This document shows, one piece after another, positions 38,201 through 60,299 of a stretch of 64,000 nucleotides of DNA. The position numbers were made by a program, and so were the translations under genes. Source of the stretch: Chrysomallon squamiferum. Taxonomy: Eukaryota; Mollusca; Gastropoda; Neomphalida; Peltospiridae. Positions within the stretch are counted from its first letter, which is position 1; every line of letters begins with the position of its first letter. The notes under the pieces were generated by a model. It did no database searches and was not told where the DNA came from. It worked only from the letters and a program-made list of their open reading frames with translations. The stretch covers positions 48,667,064-48,731,063 of the forward strand of contig CM022665.1 of assembly GCA_012295275.1 (NCBI GenBank). The letters are read 5' to 3'.

Positions 38201-39953
38201 GTCACATTATTAAACTTTTTAAAAAAAAATTCTCTTTTCTTTTTATTTTTTTTTTATTATTATTTTTTTTGCATTAATTCACTGTTTTTAATAAATGACT
38301 TCCAGGTTCTAACAGAGCTTATTGGTTTCTCTGCTTCAGAGAGTGTGGTATGTACTGTCTTGTCTTTAACTCTTTTTAATCTTCTTTAGAAATATTATTT
38401 TTAGAAGTATTGTGTTTAATTTGTACATTTTCTTTACTTGTACATGAAACCCACAAATTTGAATTTATATCATGATTTTTTGTGTATCAGTTATCGTTGT
38501 TTATATTTAGCCCTGTTTAAAAAATCTGAAGAAAAAAAAGAAGATTGTTTTCACAAAATCTGAATTATAAAATATTTAATAAATATACTTATGTAGAATC
38601 GAAGTTTTGTCATTATCATTCAGAATAATTGTCTGAATTTCTCAGATACTAAAATAGTTTAGTACAAATACTCTAGATTATATCAATACCAGATATGTTA
38701 CTGTCACAAAACTCTGATTGGCTTGTATAAATAAATTTAAAATTTTTCATGTTTTAAAATAATTTTGTAATATTACTGTAAATCGAACACTCAAACTTGA
38801 ATTGTGTTATAAAAAAAACATGATCCTCCACAAAGTAGTTTGTCAGTTGTCTCTGTAGTCTAATGTTAACACTGACAAAGTATAAAATTCTGTCTTTCTG
38901 TCCAGGAAATGAGGCTGAGGGCAAAAACTGATGCATCGGTGAAAGATATTTTAACAAAGGTGAGAAAAACATGCACAGTGGTAAACATTTGAACAACACC
39001 ATCACATAAAATGTTTTGATTTGTTTGGGACTCTTGTTTGTTTCACTGCTTTGTACCACGATGCAGTAAAACTTTGTCTTGTTAAATGTCATAGTAATTG
39101 TAGTCAAAAGATCACATGATTGAAAACAGTTTTTTCATTGGCTGTGAGACTTGATACAGGGAAATTAATTTTTTTTTTTTTTGTTTTTTTTTTAAAACAA
39201 AAATAGTCAACCTCAGACTTTGTGGTTATTAGAAACAGATCAAAATATTTTTGATGATGACGAGATTAATAGTGTTTGGTGGTATGAGGAGTATAATAAA
39301 CTACAAATAGAAAACACACACAAACCAGTGACTGAAGTATTTAAAAAATCATCCTTTCATACATTCAGCAAAGTTGTTAAATTTTGTTAAAATTATTTGT
39401 ACATGTAATTGAATATGTCATTCATTTCTATATACACATGATTGAAGTAACATTCAGTAATGTATACTGGATATAACTGAATATCAAACATGGTTACAGA
39501 AATCTTGTTGATTTTCATATTTTTGGGTTGAAAAATTCATGTCATTCAAAATTCATTGTGATCACTGATTTAGATAAAACTAAATTTCTTTTAAAAATTT
39601 TGTCAGTTATTTATTTTTACCTTAAAAAAAAAAAAAAAAAAATAAAATAAACATTTATTTATTTGAAATATTAATATTATTAAATCTTTGATGTTTCCTG
39701 TTTTCATTAATATTTATCCATTAAGTCTGATATTAAAATATTTTAACAACTACATTGCTGATATTGCTTTCAGGGACTTCAGCAGTGTCAGCAGCAGCTT
39801 GTTCAGTTGTCTTGTTTGGTGGAAATTCAGTTTGGCTGTAAAGCTGCTGATCTGTGTGTGTTGAGGTTCATACCTGTAAACGAGCAACACACACTGACGT
39901 TAACTCAAAATGTCTTACACCTTTCACACAACTCACTCTCCAGTCTTCATTAA
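32161..39953 (+). CDS. RMI1: RecQ-mediated genome instability protein 1 (RMI1), 12 coding exons
   Basis: RMI1 is the OB-fold scaffold of the BLM-topoisomerase IIIa-RMI dissolvasome, which resolves double Holliday junctions in the nucleus. Exons: 32161-32268, 32672-32818, 33082-33192, 33555-33671, 34110-34243, 35261-35526, 36010-36047, 36523-37371, 37926-38039, 38306-38347, 38906-38959, 39774-39953. Phases match; 2160 nt, 719 aa (human 625). The ATG is fixed by an in-frame TAA immediately before it. The N-terminal DUF1767 block contains [11 protein letters not shown]; the first OB fold includes [17 protein letters not shown] and [11 protein letters not shown]. Residues about 207-580 are poorly conserved linker with acidic clusters ([12 protein letters not shown]). 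The C-terminal RMI2-binding OB fold (about 583-719) carries [10 protein letters not shown] and [16 protein letters not shown] sequence overlaps the stop codon, and another AATAAA is at 40105-40110. Confidence 0.94.
32924..33010. repeat. (TTAA)n/(TTTA)n tetranucleotide array in RMI1 intron 2
   Basis: About eight TTAA-type units pass into about 13 TTTA units, 70 bp before the acceptor of exon 33082-33192. Confidence 0.9.
33902..34140 (+). repeat. Repeated 3' splice-site unit upstream of RMI1 exon 5
   Basis: Three tandem copies of a 31-32-bp unit containing TTTTGTAG|ATTTTRGTTCA (AG at 34046, 34078 and 34109) precede RMI1 coding sequence. A fourth, more diverged copy is at about 33902-33931. Only the last (exon start 34110) gives the conserved in-frame OB-fold sequence; use of the copy 31 nt upstream would shift the frame. 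Confidence 0.8.
34189..34945 (+). repeat. 55-bp minisatellite made of the RMI1 exon 5 end plus its 5' splice site
   Basis: The real exon 5 donor is at 34244 (GCAAT|GTGAGTACTCACT). The following ~700 bp repeats the last ~38 bp of the exon together with the donor: 'aatgtgagta' cores at 34241, 34296, 34351, 34406, 34461, 34516 and 34571, then variant copies to about 34945. The period is 55 bp, with some 40-bp copies lacking the 'agagaacagtctac' segment. About 15 copies of GTGAGT are presented. Confidence 0.95.
35170..35222. repeat. (AC)n(TC)n microsatellite before RMI1 exon 6
   Basis: About 36 bp of AC repeat followed by a short CT tract, ending some 40 bp before the acceptor at 35260. Confidence 0.9.
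37364..37640 (+). repeat. Duplicated RMI1 exon 8 donor region, two diverged copies
   Basis: The exon 8 end and its donor (ATAATAAAG|GTAGCAGTAAG) plus about 115 bp of intron are repeated, diverged, at about 37521-37639 (AATAAAG|GTATCAATAAG). Shared blocks include 'gatagcaag', 'tgatcaaaacat' and 'gttcttraaraggttt'. Confidence 0.75.
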
Positions 39954-40384
39954 TAAACATCTTTATCAATATTCTTTTAAAAAAAATATGTTTGTGTTTT
40001 TATTTTTAGATGATTAATTACTGGAAGTGAAGTATTTTCTTTTTAATTCATTGTCGCACGCAGTTTCCAACACTGTCAGCTGGGAATGTGTTTTGTTTCA
40101 CATGAATAAAATTTGATTGATGTATTTAATTAATTGTAAAAATTACATCAGTTTTAACTAAAGTGACATTATAAAACTATATCAGTATATATATAACAGA
40201 AAAAAAGGCATTTATAAATAAAGAGACTGATAAATAGTATTATGTAAAATCATGTATAGTTCAATTAATTTTAAAGAGCAGCATTATTTTATATATTTTA
40301 TTTAGTATTAAATATTCAAATGTCAAGATTTATATTAAATTATAAATTATTTATGGTTATATATAAAAAGGGAAAAAAAAAAAT

Positions 40385-40393
40385 AAAAAAAAG
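40385..40393 (-). terminator. Pol III oligo-T terminator of tRNA-Val
   Basis: On the minus strand, directly after the discriminator-side end of the tRNA, CT is followed by a run of T residues; four or more Ts are enough to stop RNA polymerase III. Confidence 0.8.
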
Positions 40394-40394
40394 A

Positions 40395-40466
40395 GGTTCT
40401 GGCGAGGTTCGAACTCGCGACCTTCTGCGTGTAAAGCAGACGTGATAACCACTACACCACAGAACC
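40395..40466 (-). tRNA. tRNA-Val (anticodon TAC)
   Basis: A 72-nt perfect cloverleaf on the minus strand: 7-bp acceptor stem GGTTCTG/CAGAACC, a D arm with GTAGTGGTTATCAC, anticodon stem TCTGC/GCAGA with loop TTTACAC (anticodon TAC), a five-base variable loop, and a T arm GCGAG-TTCGAAC-CTCGC. Internal A and B boxes for RNA polymerase III are intact. No intron and no encoded CCA. A run of eight or more T residues follows directly on the minus strand and serves as the terminator. Confidence 0.97.
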
Positions 40467-41698
40467 GATGATTAAACAACAAAACTGATTTTGTGCATGT
40501 TATTGAAAAAGGGCAAAAATATTGTATTGAATCTTGCAGATTAACCTTAGCCTTAGGGCTTCAGTTTAGTTTTATTAAATAATCAGAACTATTCAGAACT
40601 AAAGTTTTTTTTTTTCTTCTTCTTTTTTTTTTCTGTCCAGACATTTTTCATATACTGTTATTTTGAGGACGAGAAATAAATACGCATGGCTCGCTGGCAG
40701 GCGGTGATCGAATCGCTCCCATAAACCTTGCTATCATGATCATGACAGCAAAACTTTAAACTGCTGATGTGTATCTAGATCTAAATCTGTTCTCTATTTG
40801 CCCTGGACCTTAAGTTTACAAGAGAGAAAAATAAATAAAAGTAATAAGAAGAGGCAACAGTAGGTTATTACCAACTCAGTACTTCAGCTATACTTAATAT
40901 ATATTTATTAATTTTCTTCTTGATTTATTAAAAAAAATAATAATAATAAAAAAAAAAATAATTAAAAAAAAAAAAAAAAAAAAAAAAATATATAATAAAA
41001 AAAAAAAAAAAAAAAAAAATAAGTAAATAAAAAATAAATAAATGAATAAAAATAAAAGAAAGTATATTTTTGGAGGTTGGTATGATAGTTTAGCTTAATT
41101 GGTCGTAATTATTAGCAGTAATTTTGGAGATGCACCAACTCTGATAATACATTTTGGGTTAATTAAACAAACTTATACACATCCATACGAATGTATTGAT
41201 ACAGCGATGTCGAAGCCAGCAGTGTTTCCGGCAAGCAAAAACACGAACGGAATACTAAAAAGGAGAAAAGCGGCATATCGTTTTATATTTACTTATCCTT
41301 TACTATTATTATTATGATTATTATTATTATTATTAATTAATTAATGCCGTGGGACAAACTGTCAGTGTATTTTGTAAATTCCCCAAAAGATAAATTAAGT
41401 ACTGGATATAACTATAGACTATAGTCTTTAATATAGAACAGATTGTTTCACATCAGATAATAGGTAATAACCGCGTATTTAAACTAGAATCATATTTGAT
41501 GTCTACATAACATTCTGCCTACCAATATAATGTACATAGCATAACTATTTACTTAATATATACGTCATTTTACAAAAACAAACTCACATACAAACATTCG
41601 TTGTTGCCGTTACATCATATCTGAATAATATGTAAACTGTATACAGAGTTGTCTTTTCTTTAGTACTAACACTTTTCTCATTTTGTTCAGACACTAGC

Positions 41699-41780
<82 letters not shown>
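41699..41780. repeat. Perfect (AAT)n(ATT)n palindromic microsatellite
   Basis: A TAA tract is followed without interruption by its own reverse complement (TTA tract), about 40 bp each side, so the whole block is self-complementary and can extrude as a cruciform. Confidence 0.9.
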
Positions 41781-41783
<3 letters not shown>

Positions 41784-42156
41784 AATTAACTGAAGTTTAA
41801 ACTCTTATCTGCCCTGGTACTAACTGATAATGTATTTTGTAAATCTCCAAATAACTGTTTGATTTCGTGCTGGCCAAAACCATAATACCAACTGAACAAA
41901 AATAATAACTTTAAATAAATCAGTGTTATCTCGAATTCAGAAAATTAAAAGTCAAGCTGTAGCTTTATTTAATTTTGTTTCACATCAGGAAGTAGATGAT
42001 AACATCGTGTTTGTACTAGATTCATACTTCATGACATCCACCTCTTAGAGGATTATAAGAGAACAGTTTAGGTATGAAGTAACATCAAATATTCAAATAA
42101 TAACAAAACAACAACAGTAATGATAATAACGGATGAATAAAAATACATTTCTAATT

Positions 42157-42168
<12 letters not shown>

Positions 42169-42242
<74 letters not shown>
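42169..42242. repeat. (TC)n(TG)n compound microsatellite
   Basis: About 44 bp of TC repeat followed by about 30 bp of TG repeat, uninterrupted. Confidence 0.95.
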
Positions 42243-42248
<6 letters not shown>

Positions 42249-42318
42249 TCATATTACAGAAAAAAAAAAAAAAAAAAAACTAAAGACAAAACAAGAATAA
42301 GAATAATTTAATAAAAAG

Positions 42319-42429
42319 ATGCTTCATATTTTATTAGATGAGTGTAACCTGTCCTGTGGAGAAAACGAAACACTAGACACAGAAAACTGTATTTGTAAGT
42401 GTAAAAATGGCTACAAACCTTTGTTTTAA
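42319..42429 (+). pseudogene. Possible orphan EGF-like exon or fragment
   Basis: A 36-codon open frame contains six Cys in the order CNLSC-GENETLDTENCICKCKNGYK. This C-x3-C-x(n)-TLD-x(n)-C-x-C-x-C-x-NGY pattern resembles small EGF-like modules. A CTTCATATTTTATTAG acceptor-like sequence precedes the Asp-Glu-Cys start (42338). No partner exons, signal peptide or clear downstream donor were found, so it may be a relic of a larger extracellular protein gene or chance. Confidence 0.3.
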
Positions 42430-45058
42430 ATATAAGAATAAAACTTAATTACCTCAGCATATTTTCGTAAATATTTAAACGTTCATCCACAAAATAGCAA
42501 AAAAGCAGACGTAGTAAAAACGAGACGTAATTATTTTATCTTTACATGATGTCACTTGCCACTTTTGTAAAATTTGGAAAGCTAATATATTGATTTGTTT
42601 TCATTTTAATTTCTGTTGGAAGAAATATGAATATTACTGGACGTAACTGATGTGAAAGTTCCTGGAATTCGTTATTTTTGAAAGGTAAGTTTCCTCTACG
42701 ATATCTATGTTGTATTTTATTGCAGATTTATAAGTCCGATAATGTAACCAGTTTCATGTCGTGTCTTTATTTACATGTTCAAAGACAGCGATACAGAATA
42801 TTTCCATCTATCTATCTGTTACTGTCACACAGATATTTTCTATACCGATCAAAAGATATTCAGACCCGGGGCGGGGAATATAATGATAAAAAAAAAAAAA
42901 AAAAAAAAAAACAAAAAAACAAAAAGAAAACAAACAAAAAACAACCCCTCCCCCCCAAAAAAAAACCCCAGATTAAAACCAACAAAACAACAACAAAAAA
43001 CAATTTAAAAACAAATAAACAACCCAAAACCGAAAAAAAATATACAAAGACAGTAAAACATACAAACACATATAGAAACAGAAACAGAAACACAAACATA
43101 TATGTCTACCTTTCAACATGTCATCGTTGCTTTTACTTTTTAAACACAAATTTTACACATCACTATTGTAACAGTTGCCAACGAATTCATTTTTCTAATT
43201 AACTGACACAAACACCAAATTAAGCGAAAAAAATATAAGTTTTATTTCAAAATGAATTTCAACATTTTCTTCTTCTCGTCATGTCTCCTGTTCGTGTTTG
43301 ACATTTCCAAACAAAAGAACCGTTGAACTACTAATGTTTGTCATTAAATAAACTAGTGCTGGATAGAAAAGCAAAGGAATGAAACAAAAATGAATAACAG
43401 GAAGTGTAAATTCTTCTTAGTTATTATTATTATTTTTATTTTTATTTTTTTTACCACTATTGACAAATTAAAAAAACATCTATCTATGATAGTTAAAAAA
43501 AAAAATGTATAAAAAAAAAAATTAATTGAATATAATAAATAGTAATTTCAAATCTTGACTACTGTTACTATGAGTTTCATAATTTTAATTTAAAACTGAA
43601 AGGATACTTTTGTGTACATTTTGTTTTAAATAATCCATGTTCAGACTTTTGTGTACTTTTGTTTTAAATATCAGCATTATAGTCTTTGTAATTTTGAACT
43701 GGAAATGTATTTTCAAGAGATGAAAAGAAATTTATTTCAATATTTTGTTTTAGATAATAAGTTATAAGGACGTTAAAACTTAATTTTAAAAATTTTGAAA
43801 AAAAAAAAAAAAAAAAAAAAAAGATAAGAGGTTTTATAAAGTTGTTTTAAGATAAAGCATACATTTTTTTTTTTTTTTTTTTACATATTCATCAATGGTT
43901 CAAAATATTTATTAAGTGTTAAATAAGGATTTCACAGTAACAGAATTTAGTTTTAAATGATATAAAATAAATAACTAGGCTTGAGATAACTTTTGTTTTT
44001 AATATACAGTATAGGAGTCAATATTTGTGTAAATGTTTTTTAAATGACACCAGTTTAAATACAGATACCATCCCAACTTTTTTAAATAATAACGGTTTTA
44101 TTTCATTTTGTAGTCTGTTTTTTTTAAATAATAACAGTAAACAACAATTTAAATCTGTTTTAAATTGTTTGCAGTATAAGGAGTTTTCTTTAATTATAGT
44201 GTCCACAATATGCAGTTTGATACAGGCCTATACTTCAATAAAAAACAACAATTTAAAACTACTGAAAAGTTGTTTGATAAATAGAGACTAAATTTAATTA
44301 AAAATTATTATTTGTAATTCAATTTAAACAGCAATTTGAAATTAAAGAACAACAATTTACTATAAAAGATGTGTTTTTTTGGATTCTGAAATTGTTTTGT
44401 GAATTGTTTAACACGTTTACCAGAAAAAGCTCTTTTTTGAAATAAAACTCTGAACTTGTCTTTTGTTTATTACAGTTTTGTAAATTGTTAAATTAATTTA
44501 CAAAATAGTCTAAAAGTACATTTGTCGTGGTAAAAATTCAAAACATATTTTATTTTGATCCTGTTCTTCCTGTAGCTGATACAAAAAAAAAAAAAAAAAA
44601 AAAGAGGAAAAAATAATTTAAGATAAATCAATTTATCTTAAATTAAAAATTTCAAATCCCAAGCTTTTTTTTTTTAATTTTTTTTTTTTTTTTTACAGTA
44701 TCACTACAGGAAAAACAATATGTTTGAACAGTAATATTTATTTTCAAAAGAAATCCTTTTAATATTGTAACAATGACTGTAAATTAATTTTAAATTTTCA
44801 AAACTGTAATAAAAAAAAGTACAGAAGTTCTGAGTTTTAAACAAAATGAATTTCAAACTTTTCTACTTCTAGTGAAGTTTCAACATCGTGTTCAAACTAA
44901 TTTAAACAAAATTATTTAAAACAACATATTCTTTAAAAATAATTAACACAATTTTTGCTTAAAATAATGTCTTAAAACTGAATTAGGTAAAGTGTCTATT
45001 TGTTTAAAACAAAATCTATTTAAAATAGTCCATATTTCTCATATTATTTTCAAAAAAC

Positions 45059-45470
45059 TATTTACACAAACTAGTATAACACTGTATATTATTTAAAACA
45101 AAATGTACACAAACTAGTATAACACTGTATATTATTTAAAACAGTATGTTTACACAAAGTAGTATAATACTGTATATTATTTAAAACAACATGTAGACAA
45201 ACTAGTATAACACTGTATATTATTTAAAACGTACACAAACTAGTATAAATTTATATTATTTAAAACAACATGTACACAAACTAGTATAACACTGTATATT
45301 ATTTAAAACAGCTCGTAAACAAACTAGTATAACACTGTATATTATTTAAAACAGCTTGTGAACAAACTAGTATAACACTGTATGTTATTTAAAACAATGT
45401 ATACACAAACTAAGATAACACTGCATATTATTTAAAACAACGTGTACACAAACTAGTCTAGCATTTAATA
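45059..45470. repeat. Minisatellite, unit about 44 bp, 9-10 copies
   Basis: Tandem copies of 'aaactagtataacactgtat' followed by 'attatttaaaacaacatgtacac', with small indels between copies. Confidence 0.9.
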
Positions 45471-48400
45471 TTTAATTTTAAGAGAGGGAATGAATGAAAG
45501 AAATAGAGAAAAAGAAGATTATTTTGATCATTAGCTATATTTATTTTATTTTATTACATTATTTTCTTTCTTGTTTTCTAGTTTTATAACTTTTTAAATA
45601 TAGAACACATAACTATAATAAATAAATTAGAATCATCCGGATGGAGAAGAATTAAAATTAAACATAAAAACTAAAATTATTTTAAAAAAATTAAATAAAT
45701 AAAAATAGAAATATATCAGTGAACTCTAACGATGAATGTTGACTACATGGTTAATAATAATTTCCTTAGGCACACCAGAAGTTATAGTTAGGCAATTAAA
45801 AAATGTCTGCATTCGCGTAACAGTTAGAAATGTTCGGTTAATCCATAATTGTGTTCAGTCTACCATTCATAAAAAGAAAATAACTAATACAAAAGACAAC
45901 CATTTTAAAATAACAAGGATGTAAGTCCACATAATTGTATGTGCAAGATGATTTTTTTTTTTGTTATTTAGATTTGCTTTCAGTGGCCTTCAAAAAATAA
46001 AAATAAAACCCACATGCTTTTTTTAAAACCACTTTTTCATAATATTTACTTTACATTCATGTGTATGCAGTTACATACAACAAAAAGAAATTCTTATTAA
46101 ATATTGGTTGAGTGTGTGAAGACTATTTGCATTAGATAACAAAAATAAATTATGCTGTTAAATATAAAATTTCAGTGATAAATATGTTGCTTACAAAATG
46201 GCAAATTATGTTAAATGTGAGTACATAATCAAGACAAATTAATTTACTTGTGTGGTGATCTTGTACACTGAAGAAAACTGATTTGCACAGAAACATTTGA
46301 GTAAATATTTGATTCAATTGCATTGCTAAAGTCATTGAACTTTATTGCACTGATTAAAAATTATAATCACGACTGCTTTTTATATTATTTATCTTTTTTC
46401 TCATATAATAAGTATGACATATAACTAAAAATCAATGAAATAAAAACAACAAAAAAAACAAAAAACAAAGCAAAAACAAATATGCAGTTAAAATTTTCAG
46501 CTAATTATGTTGTTCCCAATCATCACCATTTTCTTTCTTACACTTTCTTTCCTACACAATTTGCAAATTACAGATTTTAGACTTAAAATTTAAAACTGTA
46601 ATTTCAGTGTACAATTATCATGCCCAATAATATTCTAAATATAAATTTTTTATTTAAGAATTTCAATTTATTTATTTTTTTATGTATTTAAATTTATTTA
46701 TTTATTGCCTATTTTTTTATCTCTCAGTGATGTAAAGCATGTTGCAGTAATGTTCATTTAAAAAAAAAAAAAAAAAATTAAATATATTTTTAAATATATC
46801 AATCAACAAATAAAATAAATATATCTTTTCTGTATGTATACATTCTTCAAAATTAAACATAATTATTTTTTTTTAGAAAAATATTTTTAAATCTGGATTT
46901 ATTTTAACATTATTGTTTTCATTTAATTTTATTGAAAAATATTTTTTTTATTGAAAAAAAAAAAAATATAAAAAATGATTTTTATGGATTATTCCAGCTG
47001 TAAATAATTTGTTATCCATTCATATATATAAATATATATGTAATTAAAATCATACTAATCTTTTCCCAGTAATCAGTGTTAAGAAATAAAAACAATATTA
47101 AAAAATACTCATATACAAATAAAACATCATGTCCAGGAATCATTTTCTATAGAGAAAAGGTATTAAAAACAAAAATAACGAAATTTTTTGTATGTTGCAA
47201 CTTTTTAACATTTTCTGTATTTTTTTGCACATAACCAATATATATATTCTATAAATACTCTCAACATACAAACTTGTAGCCTGCTTATAATACCAAATAT
47301 TACACTCTAAAATAAAAGCAAAGAAAAATTATAAGGTAAAATAAAACAAAAAGTAAATAAAAGAACCCAAAACGACATGCTTCAAAAACATAGCATTGAT
47401 AATAATCATGTTTGTTTGTTGTTGTTTTTTTTCTGTCTATTGACAATATTATATAACCCAAATTACCATAGGATGCATACAATAAATCAAAATTTAAACA
47501 TTTTAGGTTTTTAAGCAGACCTAGATATTACCACAGATCAACCCAGTGAAGTGAACTGAAATGTTTATTCAGTGGTCATCGGTCTAGTGAAAACTCTGGT
47601 AATTTGTTGTTTTATTATGTTAAAATGAGAATACAACCAAGAAAATTAAAACCACTTCAATTAAAAAGATTATAAAAAGATTTCAATTGCTATTAAATGA
47701 TTAAAAACTTGTCGAACTATTTAAATTTTATTTTTTTTTTTTAAATACAGTTTCTGTTTTAAAAAAAATTAATCTCAAAAACTAATAAAAAAAAGAATAT
47801 GAAATTTTCTAATAAAAATTATCCAAATTTTTGTGAGATGAAAATTCTGCATCATGTTTTTAAATTAATTTTTTCATCTTATACAACCTTGTACATATAA
47901 AACATTTATAAAATTTTATTTTTCTTAAACATCTTAAAACAAATAATATGCAGATAAACAAATAATTAAGCTTACTTTTGTTATTTCCTCCATACTGCTG
48001 TATCAAATTATTTTCCTAAAACATTATTATTTTTTCTAAACACTAAAAACATGACAACATTTTGATAATTAAATTAAGAAAATAATAAACGTCAGAAAAC
48101 TTACTAAAACTTAATGACATATAATCAATATTTTATATAAAACAGAAAATATGCCCATACCTAAATAAAACTTTTATACAAAGAAGACAAAAAACTTGTA
48201 GTTCATTATGAACAATAAATACCTTCTAAGATACATTGATTAATAATTCAAAATTTAAAAAAAAAAAAAAAAAATAAAAAAAAAAAGAATAAAGTTTAGT
48301 TTCAAATGTTTTCTAATGTAAATGTTGTTGACAAAACTCTTGAAAATGAAAAATTTTGAACCTAAGACAAGAATAAAACATTTAATATATACATTATGAT

Positions 48401-48582
48401 TTACACCATGTACAAAAGTAATGTACCTACTATTCTGCAGAATGTACAAAAAGAAAATCACATGTCTGTATGTGCCAGAAAATCCTACACTGTAACTAAT
48501 AATTCCAGATTTCTGTAACAACATTTAAAAGCTCAGAATGTAAAGATTTTAACTGTTATATCATATTTAATTGTCTCAGTAA

Positions 48583-60222
<11,640 letters not shown>

Positions 60223-60299
60223 CTAACAATGAAATGTTATTGATTTGTTGTCCTAGAAACAGTAATTTAATTCAATAATACATGAGATATTCAACTAAC

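Larger units (their letters stand above)
40467..48582. other. Gene-poor, repeat-rich interval
   Basis: No multi-exon gene was recognised. Contents: poly-A runs near 40920-41020; a perfect (AAT)n(ATT)n palindrome at 41699-41780; a pair of diverged duplicates at 41344-41520 and 41805-42045; (TC)n(TG)n at 42169-42242; a possible orphan EGF-like exon at 42319-42429; an A-rich low-complexity block at 42887-43040 that creates a lysine-rich spurious frame; and a minisatellite at 45059-45470. The right end should hold the 3' untranslated region of the TRANK1-like gene. Confidence 0.55.

Noticed and set aside
42678-43202. 174-residue lysine-rich frame
   Set aside because: It arises from A-rich low-complexity sequence; no splice support or domain.
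44613-44645. Hairpin AATTTAAGATAAATCAATTTATCTTAAATT as a possible regulatory RNA
   Set aside because: A short AT-only palindrome in AT-rich DNA is expected by chance and has no context.
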